Below the pieces are notes generated by a model. That model saw nothing but the letters and a program-made list of their open reading frames with translations, was not told where the DNA came from and did not search any database. A stretch of DNA of 64,000 bases. Origin: Lysobacter arseniciresistens ZS79 (GTDB lineage Bacteria; Pseudomonadota; Gammaproteobacteria; Xanthomonadales; Xanthomonadaceae). Where the stretch lies: contig NZ_AVPT01000004.1 of assembly GCF_000768335.1 (NCBI RefSeq), positions 62,001-126,000 of the forward strand. The letters are read 5' to 3'. Positions 19,301-26,345 of the stretch are shown here, piece after piece; position 1 is the stretch's first letter; each line of letters opens with the position of its first letter. The position numbers were made by a program, and so were the translations under genes.

Positions 19301-21573
19301 TTGGCGGCTCCGGCAGCGATGTTGTGCTCGGCGGCACCGGGGACGACTACCTGGACGGTGGCGACGGCATCGACCGCCTCGAAGGAGGGGTCGGCAACGA
19401 CACCTACATTGTCGACAACAGCGCCGATGTGGTGGTGGAAGTCGCCGGTGCCGGCGATGACAAGGTCCAGTCCACAGCGTCCTACACCCTGAGCACCAAT
19501 GTGGAGACCCTGTTCCTGCAAGGGGGCGCCGCGATCGACGGCACCGGCAACGGGTTGGACAACTACATCGCCGGCAACGCGGCGGCCAACGTGATCTACG
19601 GCGCGGGAGGCCACGATACCCTGGCCGGTGGCGGCGGCAACGATACGCTGATTGGCGGAACCGGGGACGACAAATATGTCGTGAATGACGGCACCGGATC
19701 CGACGTCATCAACAATGCCGATGGCGGCTTCGATGGCGTGTTCTTCACCAATGGCATCACCCGCGAGCAACTGTCGTTCAGCCGCGACGGAAACGACCTC
19801 CTGATCACCATCGACGATGCGACGACGCCTGCAGTCCGCGTGCAGGATCACTTCCTAGGTGGCAATGCGGCTATCGACTATGTCATGCCGGAAGGCGATG
19901 ACTCCTATCTCACCGCAGCGCAGATCAATCAAATCGTCGCCGGGGGTGATACCGGTGGCGAGTATGACCAAGTGATCGAGGGCACCATTTCCAGCGAACA
20001 ACTGGTGGGCAATGTTGGGAAGGATTTGATCAAAGGACTCGGCGGGAATGATTACCTGTTCGGCATGGGGGGCGACGACACTCTGCAGGGTGGAGAAGGC
20101 AACGACCATCTCACCGGAGGCAATGGAAGCACCCTGGGATCCGGTTCGGACCGCCTGGAAGGGGGTGCCGGTGACGACACTCTCGCTGGACAGGATGGAA
20201 CCAATGACCTGATAGGTGGCGTCGGTAACGACAAATACACCTACGGCGGCGGCCAGGACACCATCGATAACAGTGATGGAGGCTACGACGGGATCTTCTT
20301 CAATGACGGCATCAGTATGTCCCGCCTGACTTTCAGTCGTGATGGCGATGATCTGCTGATTGTCGTCGACAACGATCCGGACAGCTCTGTTCGGGTGAGC
20401 AGCCATTTCGTCGGTGGCGACCTGGCGATTGACTACGTGCAATTGCAGGATGAACCACTGCTCGACACCGCAGCGATTAATGCACTGGCGGGAGAAGGTG
20501 ACTCTGGCGATGCTCCGGAGGACGGCACGCCGGGGGATGACAGTGACTATGCCAACCTGGTGGAGGGAGGTGCTTCCTCCGAACAGTTGTTGGGTACCTA
20601 TGGCCGTGATCTGATGCGCGGCCTCGGTGGCAACGATCGGCTGTACGGCTTCAACGGCGACGATAAGATTGAAGGTGGCGACGGTAACGACGACTTGTAT
20701 GGCGGGAACGGTTCTTTCAGTGGCTCCGGTAATGACATCCTCGTCGGTGGAGCCGGATCGGACAGCCTCAAGGGGGAGGACGGCGACGACTTCCTTATGG
20801 GCGGCACCGGGGACGACAGTTACTACTACGCGATGGGGTCGGGTAGCGACACCATCGACAATCGTGGTGGTGGCATGGACTACATATACTTTGCCGGCAT
20901 CGGTCCTGATCGCCTCAGTTTCCATCGGGACGGAGATGACCTGATCGTCCGGGTTGACGGAGACCCCAATGAGCAGGCGCGGGTGCTGAAGCACTTCCAG
21001 GGCGGCGAATATGCGATTGCCTTCGTGCAGCCCGGAGTCCCTGATACCTATGCGATCCCGGCGTCACAGTTTGAGAGCCTGCTCACTCCGCTGAACGGAA
21101 TGGCTTCGGCATCCAAGTCATTCCTGTTTGAATCTCTCGAAGAAGCAGCGGGCCACGGGGGCGACCAACATTTCCGCTATCGTCAGGCGGGGCACCTGAG
21201 CTACCTCGATCTCGACAATGGACTGTTCGAGGACCGTCTCCGGCTGATCAGCAACTGGAACCGTCAGGAGCGGCTCGCGGGTCAAGGGCTGAGTGTTCCC
21301 GATCTGGTGCCTGATCCGGCGTCCTCAGTTAATGATCGCGAGGTGCAGCAGCACGTTGCGGCGTTGCGGATCGATCAAGCTTGGGCAGGCAATTCTCTTG
21401 CCGAGATGAACCGTGAGTTGGGTTTGCTGGTGGAGGCTCTTTCGTCACCGTCTGTCGTGACTGGTTCGGAGCAGTATGTCCCGGACTTTACGGGCCAGGA
21501 CCTCGGTTGGAGCTCACCCGCTTCGAGTCGGAGGGTCGTGATGTCCGAGCGTGCACCGGTAATGATGTTCTAG
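13357..21573 (+). CDS. Giant RTX calcium-binding protein, type I secreted
   Basis: 2738 residues. Residues 1-155 are helical and contain no known catalytic domain. Residues 157-203 are glycine/alanine-rich and hydrophobic (IAGIIGGYVVGALVAAAVAP onward), able to form a membrane hairpin. From about 275 there are well over 60 GGxGxDxLx calcium-binding nonapeptides, interrupted by haemolysin-type calcium-binding-related blocks (about 340-445, 1030-1135, 1210-1300, 1390-1475). About five long repeats of 90 residues (about 1630-2080, pattern VDNAGDDVVE...VENLTL) follow, then three repeats of about 200 residues (about 2107-2580). The last 155 residues lack RTX motifs and should hold the uncleaved type I signal. 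No lipase, protease or acylation gene is nearby. An adhesin, surface-layer or contact-acting role is possible. Confidence 0.9.
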   Translation: MSFEYGSEAIGLRLAELSAALTANFDRVYWSESNSEQASDVEFAQKLADAAAQSAEMADMFCAQLSAAGNSAEAAICQAWADGFRDKEQSIEDAIARSEEGGDEWRKRIVGTLDGDALDALVGGNAGAALKKTFGIANNLFTLDDLWGAYKSGDSTKIAGIIGGYVVGALVAAAVAPLIVASSFAAAGTAIVLGVVGFVATISGEVAEKGIDGLLEIFGGQDDEDVAAIVSRAILSNGAASLPNLGYRLTFGTDVGDVLTGFSGESNAITGGAADDIIYGAELEDFISGGDSNDTLRGEGGKDVLKGGTGNDTLMGGLDGDVLTGGEGFDTYEFTASDLENSDVEDVIIDADGLGKITFDGLDISGTGIGFDNIRHASLGAWETADGSFRLAVVGSGETASLLIVRLLGDGKVGGRVVIKNWSNGDLGITLPGLEDSGQVSAPLSGDNDLFGSGGENNGDDSVAGLAGNDGLSGGIGDDTLDGGVGADLIFGFSGNDKLYGGDGNDIIFDGSESVSMREWSETAKVGDKIETQYHEDEIARLGASIVARGKAWYVYTRDGSAATGDATTNPGNVINITASFTVDPNLYASGDDFVDAGAGSDEVWAGEGDDIIVGGTGNDFLVGGHDNDVISGGDDNDKIFGDQLESVVAGVHFNGLASDQANENGHDIIDAGAGDDVVLGQGGNDVIYGGDGNDMLRGSGLERAIDEDDQDSDYIDGGMGDDRIGGDDGNDTIEGGAGNDTVEGDAGDDVISGGDGIDILIGDSQSLAGGRHGQDVISGGLGNDELQGSGGDDVLFGNEADDFLIGDDSETRLGAEFHGNDQLFGGAGNDKLQGGGGDDLLDGGADNDVLFGQSGNDRLLGGAGDDILNGGNGTAGGVDGDDYIVGGAGDDRLYGQDGDDQLIGGAGADTLGGGAGNDQLSGGDGNDQMSGHEGNDSLDGGAGDDKLSGEAGDDVLRGGIGIDQMAGNEGHDELDGGADDDKLWGQSGNDVLRGGAGVDRLYGGAGDDLLDGGAGNDYLSGSDGFNIYIVGPDTGSDYIDSLGGSVPLGTVVGGELRLGGGLTSADVRFEMSGASLKLFYGSSSVVIENYFLQGGYDPQNGTYFSNLAPVTSISFEDGTIWSVAEVKAALIASTPGNDVIIGFEDDEIISGGDGDDTISGMYGNDVLSGDAGDDKLDGGMGNDRLNGGGGNDHLIGGMHSDVYVFGRGDGQDTIENFDGGTGLDALEFTPDVAASDVDVERLGDDLYLKVRGTTDQVKVLRFFEGDGEAGYALDEVRFSDGAIWTLDEIKAMVLRGGDGDDALRGYSSADLVTGGAGNDVLEGAGGNDTLQGDEGLDVLRGGDGEDVLEGGGAADSLYGGAGNDVLRGGAGADVLEGGDGNDIYRYALGDGVDNVNDESGHSTLVLEGVVRADVYFRRDGERLVLYFRGNPADQLAFSAQFDAVTGLAKYGLTVDFGDGDPVTLDAAAIDQEVLKAGEADDVIYGNEAANTIVGYGGDDVIYSGGGDDIVAGGDGTDQLFGDAGNDDLRGDVGDDRLEGGIGNDHLRGDEGNDHLFGQFGDDTLEGGLGQDRLEGGDGVDQLLGGSDEDTLLGQVGDDVLEGGAGNDQLDGGIGQDQLIGGTGNDIYLVDDALDQVIEMAGEGKDLLQSSVSYSLPVNVETLELVGTSDINATGNDAVNELLGNDGENQLEGLGGDDVLRGRSGNDVLLGGAGNDLLDGGTGVDHLGGGAGNDVFLVDSTQDVVVELTGEGVDKVQATDDYTLSANIEELLLVEGSNANQGAGNAGDNLITGNSSSNYLDGAAGADQMVGGEGNDTFVVDNAGDDVVELADEGSDTVESSIDYTLGSTLENLTLTGTHNLQGTGNAGDNVLVGNTGDNRLDGGLGGDDMHGGAGNDTFINDSSSDWIYENEGEGLDTVERRYETNLVLSDNVENLILADGITTGNGNGLGNLVTGNAEDNTLGGWDGDDELHGLNGDDALFGGSGSDVVLGGTGDDYLDGGDGIDRLEGGVGNDTYIVDNSADVVVEVAGAGDDKVQSTASYTLSTNVETLFLQGGAAIDGTGNGLDNYIAGNAAANVIYGAGGHDTLAGGGGNDTLIGGTGDDKYVVNDGTGSDVINNADGGFDGVFFTNGITREQLSFSRDGNDLLITIDDATTPAVRVQDHFLGGNAAIDYVMPEGDDSYLTAAQINQIVAGGDTGGEYDQVIEGTISSEQLVGNVGKDLIKGLGGNDYLFGMGGDDTLQGGEGNDHLTGGNGSTLGSGSDRLEGGAGDDTLAGQDGTNDLIGGVGNDKYTYGGGQDTIDNSDGGYDGIFFNDGISMSRLTFSRDGDDLLIVVDNDPDSSVRVSSHFVGGDLAIDYVQLQDEPLLDTAAINALAGEGDSGDAPEDGTPGDDSDYANLVEGGASSEQLLGTYGRDLMRGLGGNDRLYGFNGDDKIEGGDGNDDLYGGNGSFSGSGNDILVGGAGSDSLKGEDGDDFLMGGTGDDSYYYAMGSGSDTIDNRGGGMDYIYFAGIGPDRLSFHRDGDDLIVRVDGDPNEQARVLKHFQGGEYAIAFVQPGVPDTYAIPASQFESLLTPLNGMASASKSFLFESLEEAAGHGGDQHFRYRQAGHLSYLDLDNGLFEDRLRLISNWNRQERLAGQGLSVPDLVPDPASSVNDREVQQHVAALRIDQAWAGNSLAEMNRELGLLVEALSSPSVVTGSEQYVPDFTGQDLGWSSPASSRRVVMSERAPVMMF

Positions 21574-21597
21574 GACCTCCAGTCCAGCAGCTCGTCG

Positions 21598-21626
21598 GAG
21601 CCCGGTGTTTCACCGGGCTCTTTTCT
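21598..21626 (+). terminator. Rho-independent terminator of the RTX cassette
   Basis: Perfect 10-bp stem GAGCCCGGTG-TTT-CACCGGGCTC followed by TTTTCT, 25 bp after the RTX stop codon. It isolates the secretion cassette from pssA. Confidence 0.95.
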
Positions 21627-21689
21627 ATAGACCTACCTTTTTCCCCTGCGGTTTGGCAGTCTGGCGGCCACGCCTTCACGGAGCGCCGC

Positions 21690-22313
21690 ATGCAGCGCCA
21701 GCGCCGCCACTTCTCGATGTTCCGCGAGTTCCACCTCGCCGACTGGTTCACCCTCGCCAACGCCTTCTGCGGCACCGGCGCGATCTTCGCGGCGATGCGC
21801 TTCCTGCAGGAGGGCGGGGTGCGCGACCTGATGATCGGGATGGCGCTGATCCCGCTGGCCTTCATCTTCGATGCGGTGGATGGCCGGGTGGCGCGCTGGC
21901 GCAAGTCGGCGTCGACCCTCGGCCGCGAGCTGGACTCGCTGGCCGACGTGATCTCCTTCGGCGTCGCGCCGGCCGCGCTGGCCTACGCCTGCGGCCTGCA
22001 GGGCGGCTGGGACTGGGTGGTGCTGAGCTACTTCGTCGGCTGCGGCGTGAGTCGGCTGGCGCGCTACAACGTCACCGCCGAGCAGCTGTCGGGCGACGAG
22101 GGCAAGGTGAAACACTTCGAGGGCACCCCGATCCCGACCAGCCTGGTGCTGGTGGTGGTGCTGTGGATCGCCGCGGCGCAGGGTGCGATCGGTTCCGACC
22201 TGTGGCTGGGCATGGTCAAGCTGGGGCCGTGGCAGTTCCATCCGCTGGTGCTTATGTTCGCGCTCTCCGGCTCGCTGATGGTCAGCAAGACGCTGCGCAT
22301 CCCCAAGCCGTAG
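21690..22313 (+). CDS. pssA: CDP-diacylglycerol-serine O-phosphatidyltransferase
   Basis: 207 residues. Integral membrane enzyme that makes phosphatidylserine from CDP-diacylglycerol and serine, the first step to phosphatidylethanolamine. The CDP-alcohol phosphatidyltransferase motif is complete: Asp61, Asp64-Gly65, Ala68-Arg69, Gly78, Asp82 and Asp86. Several hydrophobic helices follow. The start at 21690 was chosen for the GGAG at about 21680 and the basic N-terminus MQRQRRHF. An upstream in-frame ATG would overlap the RTX gene and the terminator. Substrate preference for serine is inferred from the overall similarity to the Bacillus-type PssA. Another CDP-alcohol transferase is the main alternative. 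Confidence 0.85.
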   Translation: MQRQRRHFSMFREFHLADWFTLANAFCGTGAIFAAMRFLQEGGVRDLMIGMALIPLAFIFDAVDGRVARWRKSASTLGRELDSLADVISFGVAPAALAYACGLQGGWDWVVLSYFVGCGVSRLARYNVTAEQLSGDEGKVKHFEGTPIPTSLVLVVVLWIAAAQGAIGSDLWLGMVKLGPWQFHPLVLMFALSGSLMVSKTLRIPKP

Positions 22314-22391
22314 TTGCAGCCGCCCGCAGCCACAGCCGCGACGGGCTGAAACACCGGCGGCGCTATCATCGCGGGGACGATGGAGGACGCC

Positions 22392-23642
22392 ATGGCCAAT
22401 CAGGGTTTCGGGGGCGCCGGTTTCGGCGGCGAGGACTTCGAGGCGCTCGCACGCGAGTACTGGAGCCGCTGGGGCGAGATGCTGCGGGCGGGCGGGATGG
22501 CTGCGCAGGCGCCCGGCCACGGTCCGGGATTCAACGCCGGTCCGGGGTCGCCGTTTGGCGGCCCGACGGGTCGTGCGGGGTCCGCGTCGGTGCCCGGCTG
22601 GAACGAGGCGCTCGCCTGGTGGTCGCAACTTGCTGGTGGCGGTTCGCCGGGTGTCGCCGACGAGGCGATGCGGCGCTTCGGTGCGCAGGCGCAGGGCTGG
22701 TTCGGGCAGATGCAGCAGCTCGCGACGCAGTTTGCCGGACAGGATGCCGCCGCGGCCGACATCGCCGCGGCATGGAAGCGCACGCTCGGTGGCCATGGTG
22801 CCAATCCGTTCGCCGATGCCCTCAAGGGCATGCATGGCCCCGGCCAGCAGGGCTTCGAGCAGTGGCTCGCGCAGGTGTCGCCGTGGCTGGAGCAACTCGC
22901 CGGCAGCGGACGTTCATGGCTCGGCATGCCGGCGTTCGGCTTCACCCGCGAGCACCAGCAGCGCTGGCAGCAGCTGGCGCAGGCGCATATCGACTACCAG
23001 CAGCAGGCACGCGCCTACCACGCGCTGATGGCCGAGGCCGGGCAGGACGCGTTCCGCCGGTTCGAGGACAAGCTGTCCGAGCGCAGCGCACCCGGCCGCC
23101 AGCTGCAGTCGGCGCGCGCGCTGTTCGACCTGTGGATCGACGCCGCCGAGGAGGCCTACGCCGAGGTCGCGCTGTCGCCGCGCTTCCGTGACGTCTACGG
23201 CGCAGTGAGCGATGCGCAGATGCGCCTGCGCGCCGCGGTGCAGAAGGAGGTCGAGCAGGTTGCCGACGCGCTGGGCATGCCGACCCGCGGCGAAGTCGAT
23301 GCCGCGCATCGCAAGGTCGCGCAATTGGAACGCGAACTGCGGCGCTTGCGCGAGCGGCTGGGCGGGGCGGATGCGCCGACACCGGCCGCCGCTGCCAAGG
23401 AACCGTCGACCGCGACCGCGCGCCCGGCACGTGCCACGGCGAAGAAGGCGGGCCCGAAGGCGCCCTCGACGCCGCGCAAGGCCAAGCCGACCGCCAGCGG
23501 CACCACCGGCAAGACCGCCGCCCGCAAAGCGCCCACGCGGAAAACCACCGTCCGCGAGACCGCCGCTGGTCAGGGCACGGCAGGCAAGCCCGCCCGCAAC
23601 ACCGCCACCTCCAGAACCGCCCCGCGCGGCAAGGCGCGCTGA
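22392..23642 (+). CDS. phaE: Class III PHA synthase subunit PhaE with basic tail
   Basis: 416 residues. PhaE is the non-catalytic partner needed by PhaC of class III synthases. The N-terminus is Gly-rich, and the helical body (about 75-340) carries the family features, with MQQLATQFAGQD and long Gln/Ala-rich helices ending in a coiled coil (VAQLERELRRLRERLGG). The last 85 residues or so are an Ala/Lys/Thr/Pro-rich basic tail resembling histone H1 or the PhaF phasin tail. The start at 22392 was chosen for GGAGG 5 bp upstream. An ATG at 22380 would add four residues. The gene is 2 bp from phaC. Confidence 0.88.
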   Translation: MANQGFGGAGFGGEDFEALAREYWSRWGEMLRAGGMAAQAPGHGPGFNAGPGSPFGGPTGRAGSASVPGWNEALAWWSQLAGGGSPGVADEAMRRFGAQAQGWFGQMQQLATQFAGQDAAAADIAAAWKRTLGGHGANPFADALKGMHGPGQQGFEQWLAQVSPWLEQLAGSGRSWLGMPAFGFTREHQQRWQQLAQAHIDYQQQARAYHALMAEAGQDAFRRFEDKLSERSAPGRQLQSARALFDLWIDAAEEAYAEVALSPRFRDVYGAVSDAQMRLRAAVQKEVEQVADALGMPTRGEVDAAHRKVAQLERELRRLRERLGGADAPTPAAAAKEPSTATARPARATAKKAGPKAPSTPRKAKPTASGTTGKTAARKAPTRKTTVRETAAGQGTAGKPARNTATSRTAPRGKAR

Positions 23643-23644
23643 GC

Positions 23645-24751
23645 ATGGACAACACCCACACCGGCTCCATCGGCCCGCTCGACATCACCCCCGAGTCGCT
23701 CGCGCAGGAGGCCATGCAGTTCCAGGCCAGGCTCGGCGCGGGCCTCGACACCCTGCGCCAGCTCGGCGACACCGGCTACGGCGCCACCCCGAAAGAAGAG
23801 GTCTGGCGCGACGGCAAGGTCGTGCTGTACCGCTACCGCGGCGATCGTCTCGACAACGGTCGCGCGCCGACCGCGAAGGTGCCGCTGCTGATCGCCTACG
23901 CGCTGGTCAACCGGCCGTACATGGTCGATCTGCAGGCCGACAAGTCGATCGTCCGCGGCCTGCTCGAGCGCGGCGAGGACGTCTACATCCTCGACTGGGG
24001 CTACCCCGACCGCTCCGACCGCTTCCTCGACCTGGAGGACTACATCCAGCGGTACCTCGGCGGGGCGGTCGACCACCTGCGGCGCGAGTACCGCCTCGAC
24101 GCGGTCAACCTGCTCGGCATCTGCCAGGGCGGCGCGTTCTCGCTGTGCTACGCCGCGCTCAACCCGCGCAAGGTGCGCAACCTGGTGACGATGGTGACGC
24201 CGGTGGACTTCCACACCGCCGACAACATGCTGGCCCACTGGGTGCGCGGGACCGACATCGACCTGATGGTCGACACGCTCGGCAACATCCCGGCCGACGT
24301 GATGAACTTCACCTACCTCACGCTCAAGCCGTGGCGGCTGTTCGTGCAGAAGTACGTGGGGCTGGTCGACATCCTCGACGACCCGCGCGCGCTGGAGGAC
24401 TTCCTGCGCATGGAAACGTGGATCTTCGATTCGCCCGACCAGGCCGGCGAGGCGTTCCGCCAGTTCGCCAGGCAGTTCTACCAGGCCAACGGCTTCGTCA
24501 ACGGCGGCATCGACATCGGCGGCCGCGCGGTCGACCTCGGCGATGTCGACATGCCGGTGCTGAACGTCTTCGCCCAGGCCGACCACCTGGTGCCGCCGTC
24601 GTCGTCGCAGGCGCTCGGCGGGCTGGTCGGCAGCCGCGACTACAGCGAGCTGTCGTTCCGCGGCGGCCACATCGGCATCTACGTCTCCAGCCGCGCCCAG
24701 CGCGAGGTGCCGCAGGCGATCCACGACTGGCTGGCGGAGCGTTCGCGCTGA
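23645..24751 (+). CDS. phaC: Class III poly(3-hydroxyalkanoate) synthase catalytic subunit
   Basis: 368 residues, the short class III size. It polymerises 3-hydroxyacyl-CoA into PHA on granules. The alpha/beta-hydrolase fold has the lipase-like box GICQGG with catalytic Cys160, Asp313 in QADHLVPP and His342 in GGHIGIY, spaced as in the Allochromatium enzyme. The start ATG at 23645 follows the phaE stop by 2 bp. Polyhydroxybutyrate is the likely product, since class III enzymes prefer short-chain monomers. No phaA, phaB or phasin gene is adjacent. Confidence 0.94.
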   Translation: MDNTHTGSIGPLDITPESLAQEAMQFQARLGAGLDTLRQLGDTGYGATPKEEVWRDGKVVLYRYRGDRLDNGRAPTAKVPLLIAYALVNRPYMVDLQADKSIVRGLLERGEDVYILDWGYPDRSDRFLDLEDYIQRYLGGAVDHLRREYRLDAVNLLGICQGGAFSLCYAALNPRKVRNLVTMVTPVDFHTADNMLAHWVRGTDIDLMVDTLGNIPADVMNFTYLTLKPWRLFVQKYVGLVDILDDPRALEDFLRMETWIFDSPDQAGEAFRQFARQFYQANGFVNGGIDIGGRAVDLGDVDMPVLNVFAQADHLVPPSSSQALGGLVGSRDYSELSFRGGHIGIYVSSRAQREVPQAIHDWLAERSR

Positions 24752-24824
24752 GCCAACCGGCTTACGCGCCCGTCACGACGCCGCCGACAGACTGGTTCCA
24801 ACCACACGCAGCCATATCGAGCCC

Positions 24825-25034
24825 ATGGAACACACCCACCGCCCCTTCGTCCGCTCCCGCAACGACCGCATGCTGGCCGGCGTCCTGGGAGGCATCGCGC
24901 GCCGGTTCGGCTGGAACTCGACCCTGTTGCGCGTGGTCTTCGTGGTCGTGTCGATCGCCTCGGCCGCGTTCCCCGGCATCCTCGTCTACCTGATCATGTG
25001 GCTGCTGATGCCGGAAGAAGGCGAGGTCGCCTGA
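24825..25034 (+). CDS. Small PspC-domain membrane protein
   Basis: 69 residues. The PspC domain is recognised by RSRNDRMLAGVLGGIARRFGW followed by one transmembrane helix (LRVVFVVVSIASAAFPGILVYLIMWLLMP). PspC proteins take part in envelope stress signalling, but stand-alone short forms such as this one are of unknown role. The start ATG at 24825 is the first in frame. The gene overlaps or abuts the next one. Confidence 0.85.
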   Translation: MEHTHRPFVRSRNDRMLAGVLGGIARRFGWNSTLLRVVFVVVSIASAAFPGILVYLIMWLLMPEEGEVA

Positions 25035-25042
25035 CCGCCGCG

Positions 25043-25516
25043 GTGCCGCGCGTGTCCGGCATCGCGCGGCGGCTGCTGGTGTTCGCCGGTGCGCTGTGGA
25101 CCTCACCCAATACCGCCGCCGGGCTGCTGCTCGGTCTCCTTGGCCTGCCTTTCGGCGCGCACGCACACTGGCGCCGCGACGACCTGGCACTGGTGTTCCA
25201 TGGCTGGCCGTGGGGGCCGGGCGGGGCGCTCACGCTGGGCAACGTCATCCTCCATACCGGCGCTGATCTCGACGGCAACTGCCGCACCTATGCCCACCGC
25301 GCCGGCTGGTGCGAGGAGGCCGCCGTCCGGCTGGCCGACCACGAGCGCGCGCACGTCTACCAGTACATGGTGTTTGGCCCGCTGTTCCTGCCGGTGTATC
25401 TCGCGTTCGGCGGTGTCAGCGTGCGCAACCGGTTCGAGCGTGCCGCCGACCGCTACGCGCTGACCGGCCGTGGATGGTGGCCGTGGCCCGCGCCGCCGGG
25501 CCGGCCCAAGCGCTAG
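25043..25516 (+). CDS. Unrecognised protein with HERAH motif
   Basis: 157 residues from GTG 25043. An ATG at 24998 would add 15 residues and overlap the PspC gene by 37 bp, so the start is uncertain. No family recognised. A hydrophobic N-terminal segment (LLVFAGALWTSPNTAAGLLLGLLGLPFG) may anchor it. The middle carries ADHERAHVYQYMVFG, with His spacing like an HExxH motif except that HERAH is His-Glu-Arg-Ala-His, which does fit HExxH, and a following membrane-like stretch (PLFLPVYLAFGGV). NRFERAADRYA could supply further ligands. A membrane-associated metallopeptidase-like fold is possible but unproven. Confidence 0.65.
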   Translation: MPRVSGIARRLLVFAGALWTSPNTAAGLLLGLLGLPFGAHAHWRRDDLALVFHGWPWGPGGALTLGNVILHTGADLDGNCRTYAHRAGWCEEAAVRLADHERAHVYQYMVFGPLFLPVYLAFGGVSVRNRFERAADRYALTGRGWWPWPAPPGRPKR

Positions 25517-25628
25517 ACGACGGCCTTCACGCGCCGTGAGCGGTGTCCCATAATGCCGCGACGGTTGCGCGCGGGGAGGCCGCAACCCTGCAGGCGCCGT
25601 GGTGGCGCTTCGAACAGGGGGAAATGGA

Positions 25629-26132
25629 ATGCTCAAGTACGTGTTGCTCGCGATCTTCGCGGGCCTGGCGTGGTTCGTGTTCGTCGACGGCAGCAAGCTC
25701 GACGAGGACGATGTAAGGGCATACTACGCGGCCGGGCGCGATGCGACCCTGGCGCTGGACGCCGACGCCGTGTGCGGAATGCTCGCCAAGGACCTGTCGG
25801 GTCGGGCGACCTCGTACATCGGCCCGCGCGAGCAGATCCGGCTTGTTTCGCGCGACCAGGCGTGCCGGGAGACGGAAGCCCTGTTCCGGCAGATGAAGCC
25901 GCTGATGGAACTGCTCGGCAACGACATCCCGTTTGGCTACACCTACGAAATCAACAAGATCACCCTGTCCGAGGACCGCAAGACCGCCAAGGTCGAGGTC
26001 CGCAGCGTGCTGGACATCGTCGGCATGCGGTTCGTCTCGCGCTCGGTGGACACCCTGGTGCGCGACCGCCGCGTGGTGCTGACCAGGCACACGGAGGGAC
26101 GCGTCTGGGTCAGCGAAAGCCCGGGCATGTAG
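25629..26132 (+). CDS. Unrecognised membrane-anchored or exported protein
   Basis: 167 residues, no family recognised. The N-terminus MLKYVLLAIFAGLAWFVFVDG is a signal anchor or uncleaved signal. The rest is a soluble domain of about 140 residues with two Cys (CGML and QACRE) that could form a disulfide in the periplasm. The pattern DVRAYYAAGRDATLALDADAV resembles NTF2-like or SnoaL-like folds in which charged helices precede a sheet, but this is only an impression. The start at 25629 was chosen for the GGGGGAAA stretch upstream. A strong two-way terminator follows the gene. Confidence 0.65.
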   Translation: MLKYVLLAIFAGLAWFVFVDGSKLDEDDVRAYYAAGRDATLALDADAVCGMLAKDLSGRATSYIGPREQIRLVSRDQACRETEALFRQMKPLMELLGNDIPFGYTYEINKITLSEDRKTAKVEVRSVLDIVGMRFVSRSVDTLVRDRRVVLTRHTEGRVWVSESPGM

Positions 26133-26183
26133 CCGGCCCGATCCCGGCTGGCGCGACTCCCGCCGCAATGACCCCCTGGAGCG

Positions 26184-26213
26184 AAAAAAGGCCTGCGCGA
26201 TGCAGGCCTTTTT
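26184..26213. terminator. Bidirectional terminator between 25.6-26.1 kb gene and tRNA
   Basis: GGCCTGC-GCGAT-GCAGGCC stem with A6 on the left and T5 on the right. It can stop both the plus-strand gene ending at 26132 and the minus-strand tRNA-Leu transcript. Confidence 0.9.
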
Positions 26214-26216
26214 GCT

Positions 26217-26302
26217 TGGTACCGGAGGCGGGACTCGAACCCGCACGCTTTTAAGGGCGGCGGATTTTGAATCCGCTGCGTCTACCATTCCGCCACTCCG
26301 GC
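26217..26302 (-). tRNA. tRNA-Leu (anticodon CAA)
   Basis: The 86-base sequence starts GCCGGAGTGGCGGAATGG and ends CTCCGGTACCA with encoded CCA. The anticodon stem is GCGGA/TCCGC with loop TTCAAAA, anticodon CAA, reading UUG. The long variable arm typical of Leu and the GGTTCGAGTCC T-loop are present. The first pair of the acceptor stem is G-U. Confidence 0.96.
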
Positions 26303-26345
26303 GCGGGCGCGCAGTATAGCCGAGAAGCCCCGGCCGGCAGAGGTT

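Noticed and set aside
14853-20994. Several antisense frames opposite the RTX gene
   Set aside because: They arise from the regular codon structure of Gly-Asp repeats and have no homologous look or ribosome binding sites.
14160-21100. Possible CRISPR-like DNA repetition
   Set aside because: The periodicity is coding (9-residue RTX units) without uniform spacers or palindromic repeats.
26302-26345. Integration site at the tRNA-Leu gene
   Set aside because: No integrase, no repeated 3' tRNA fragment and ordinary housekeeping genes on both sides.
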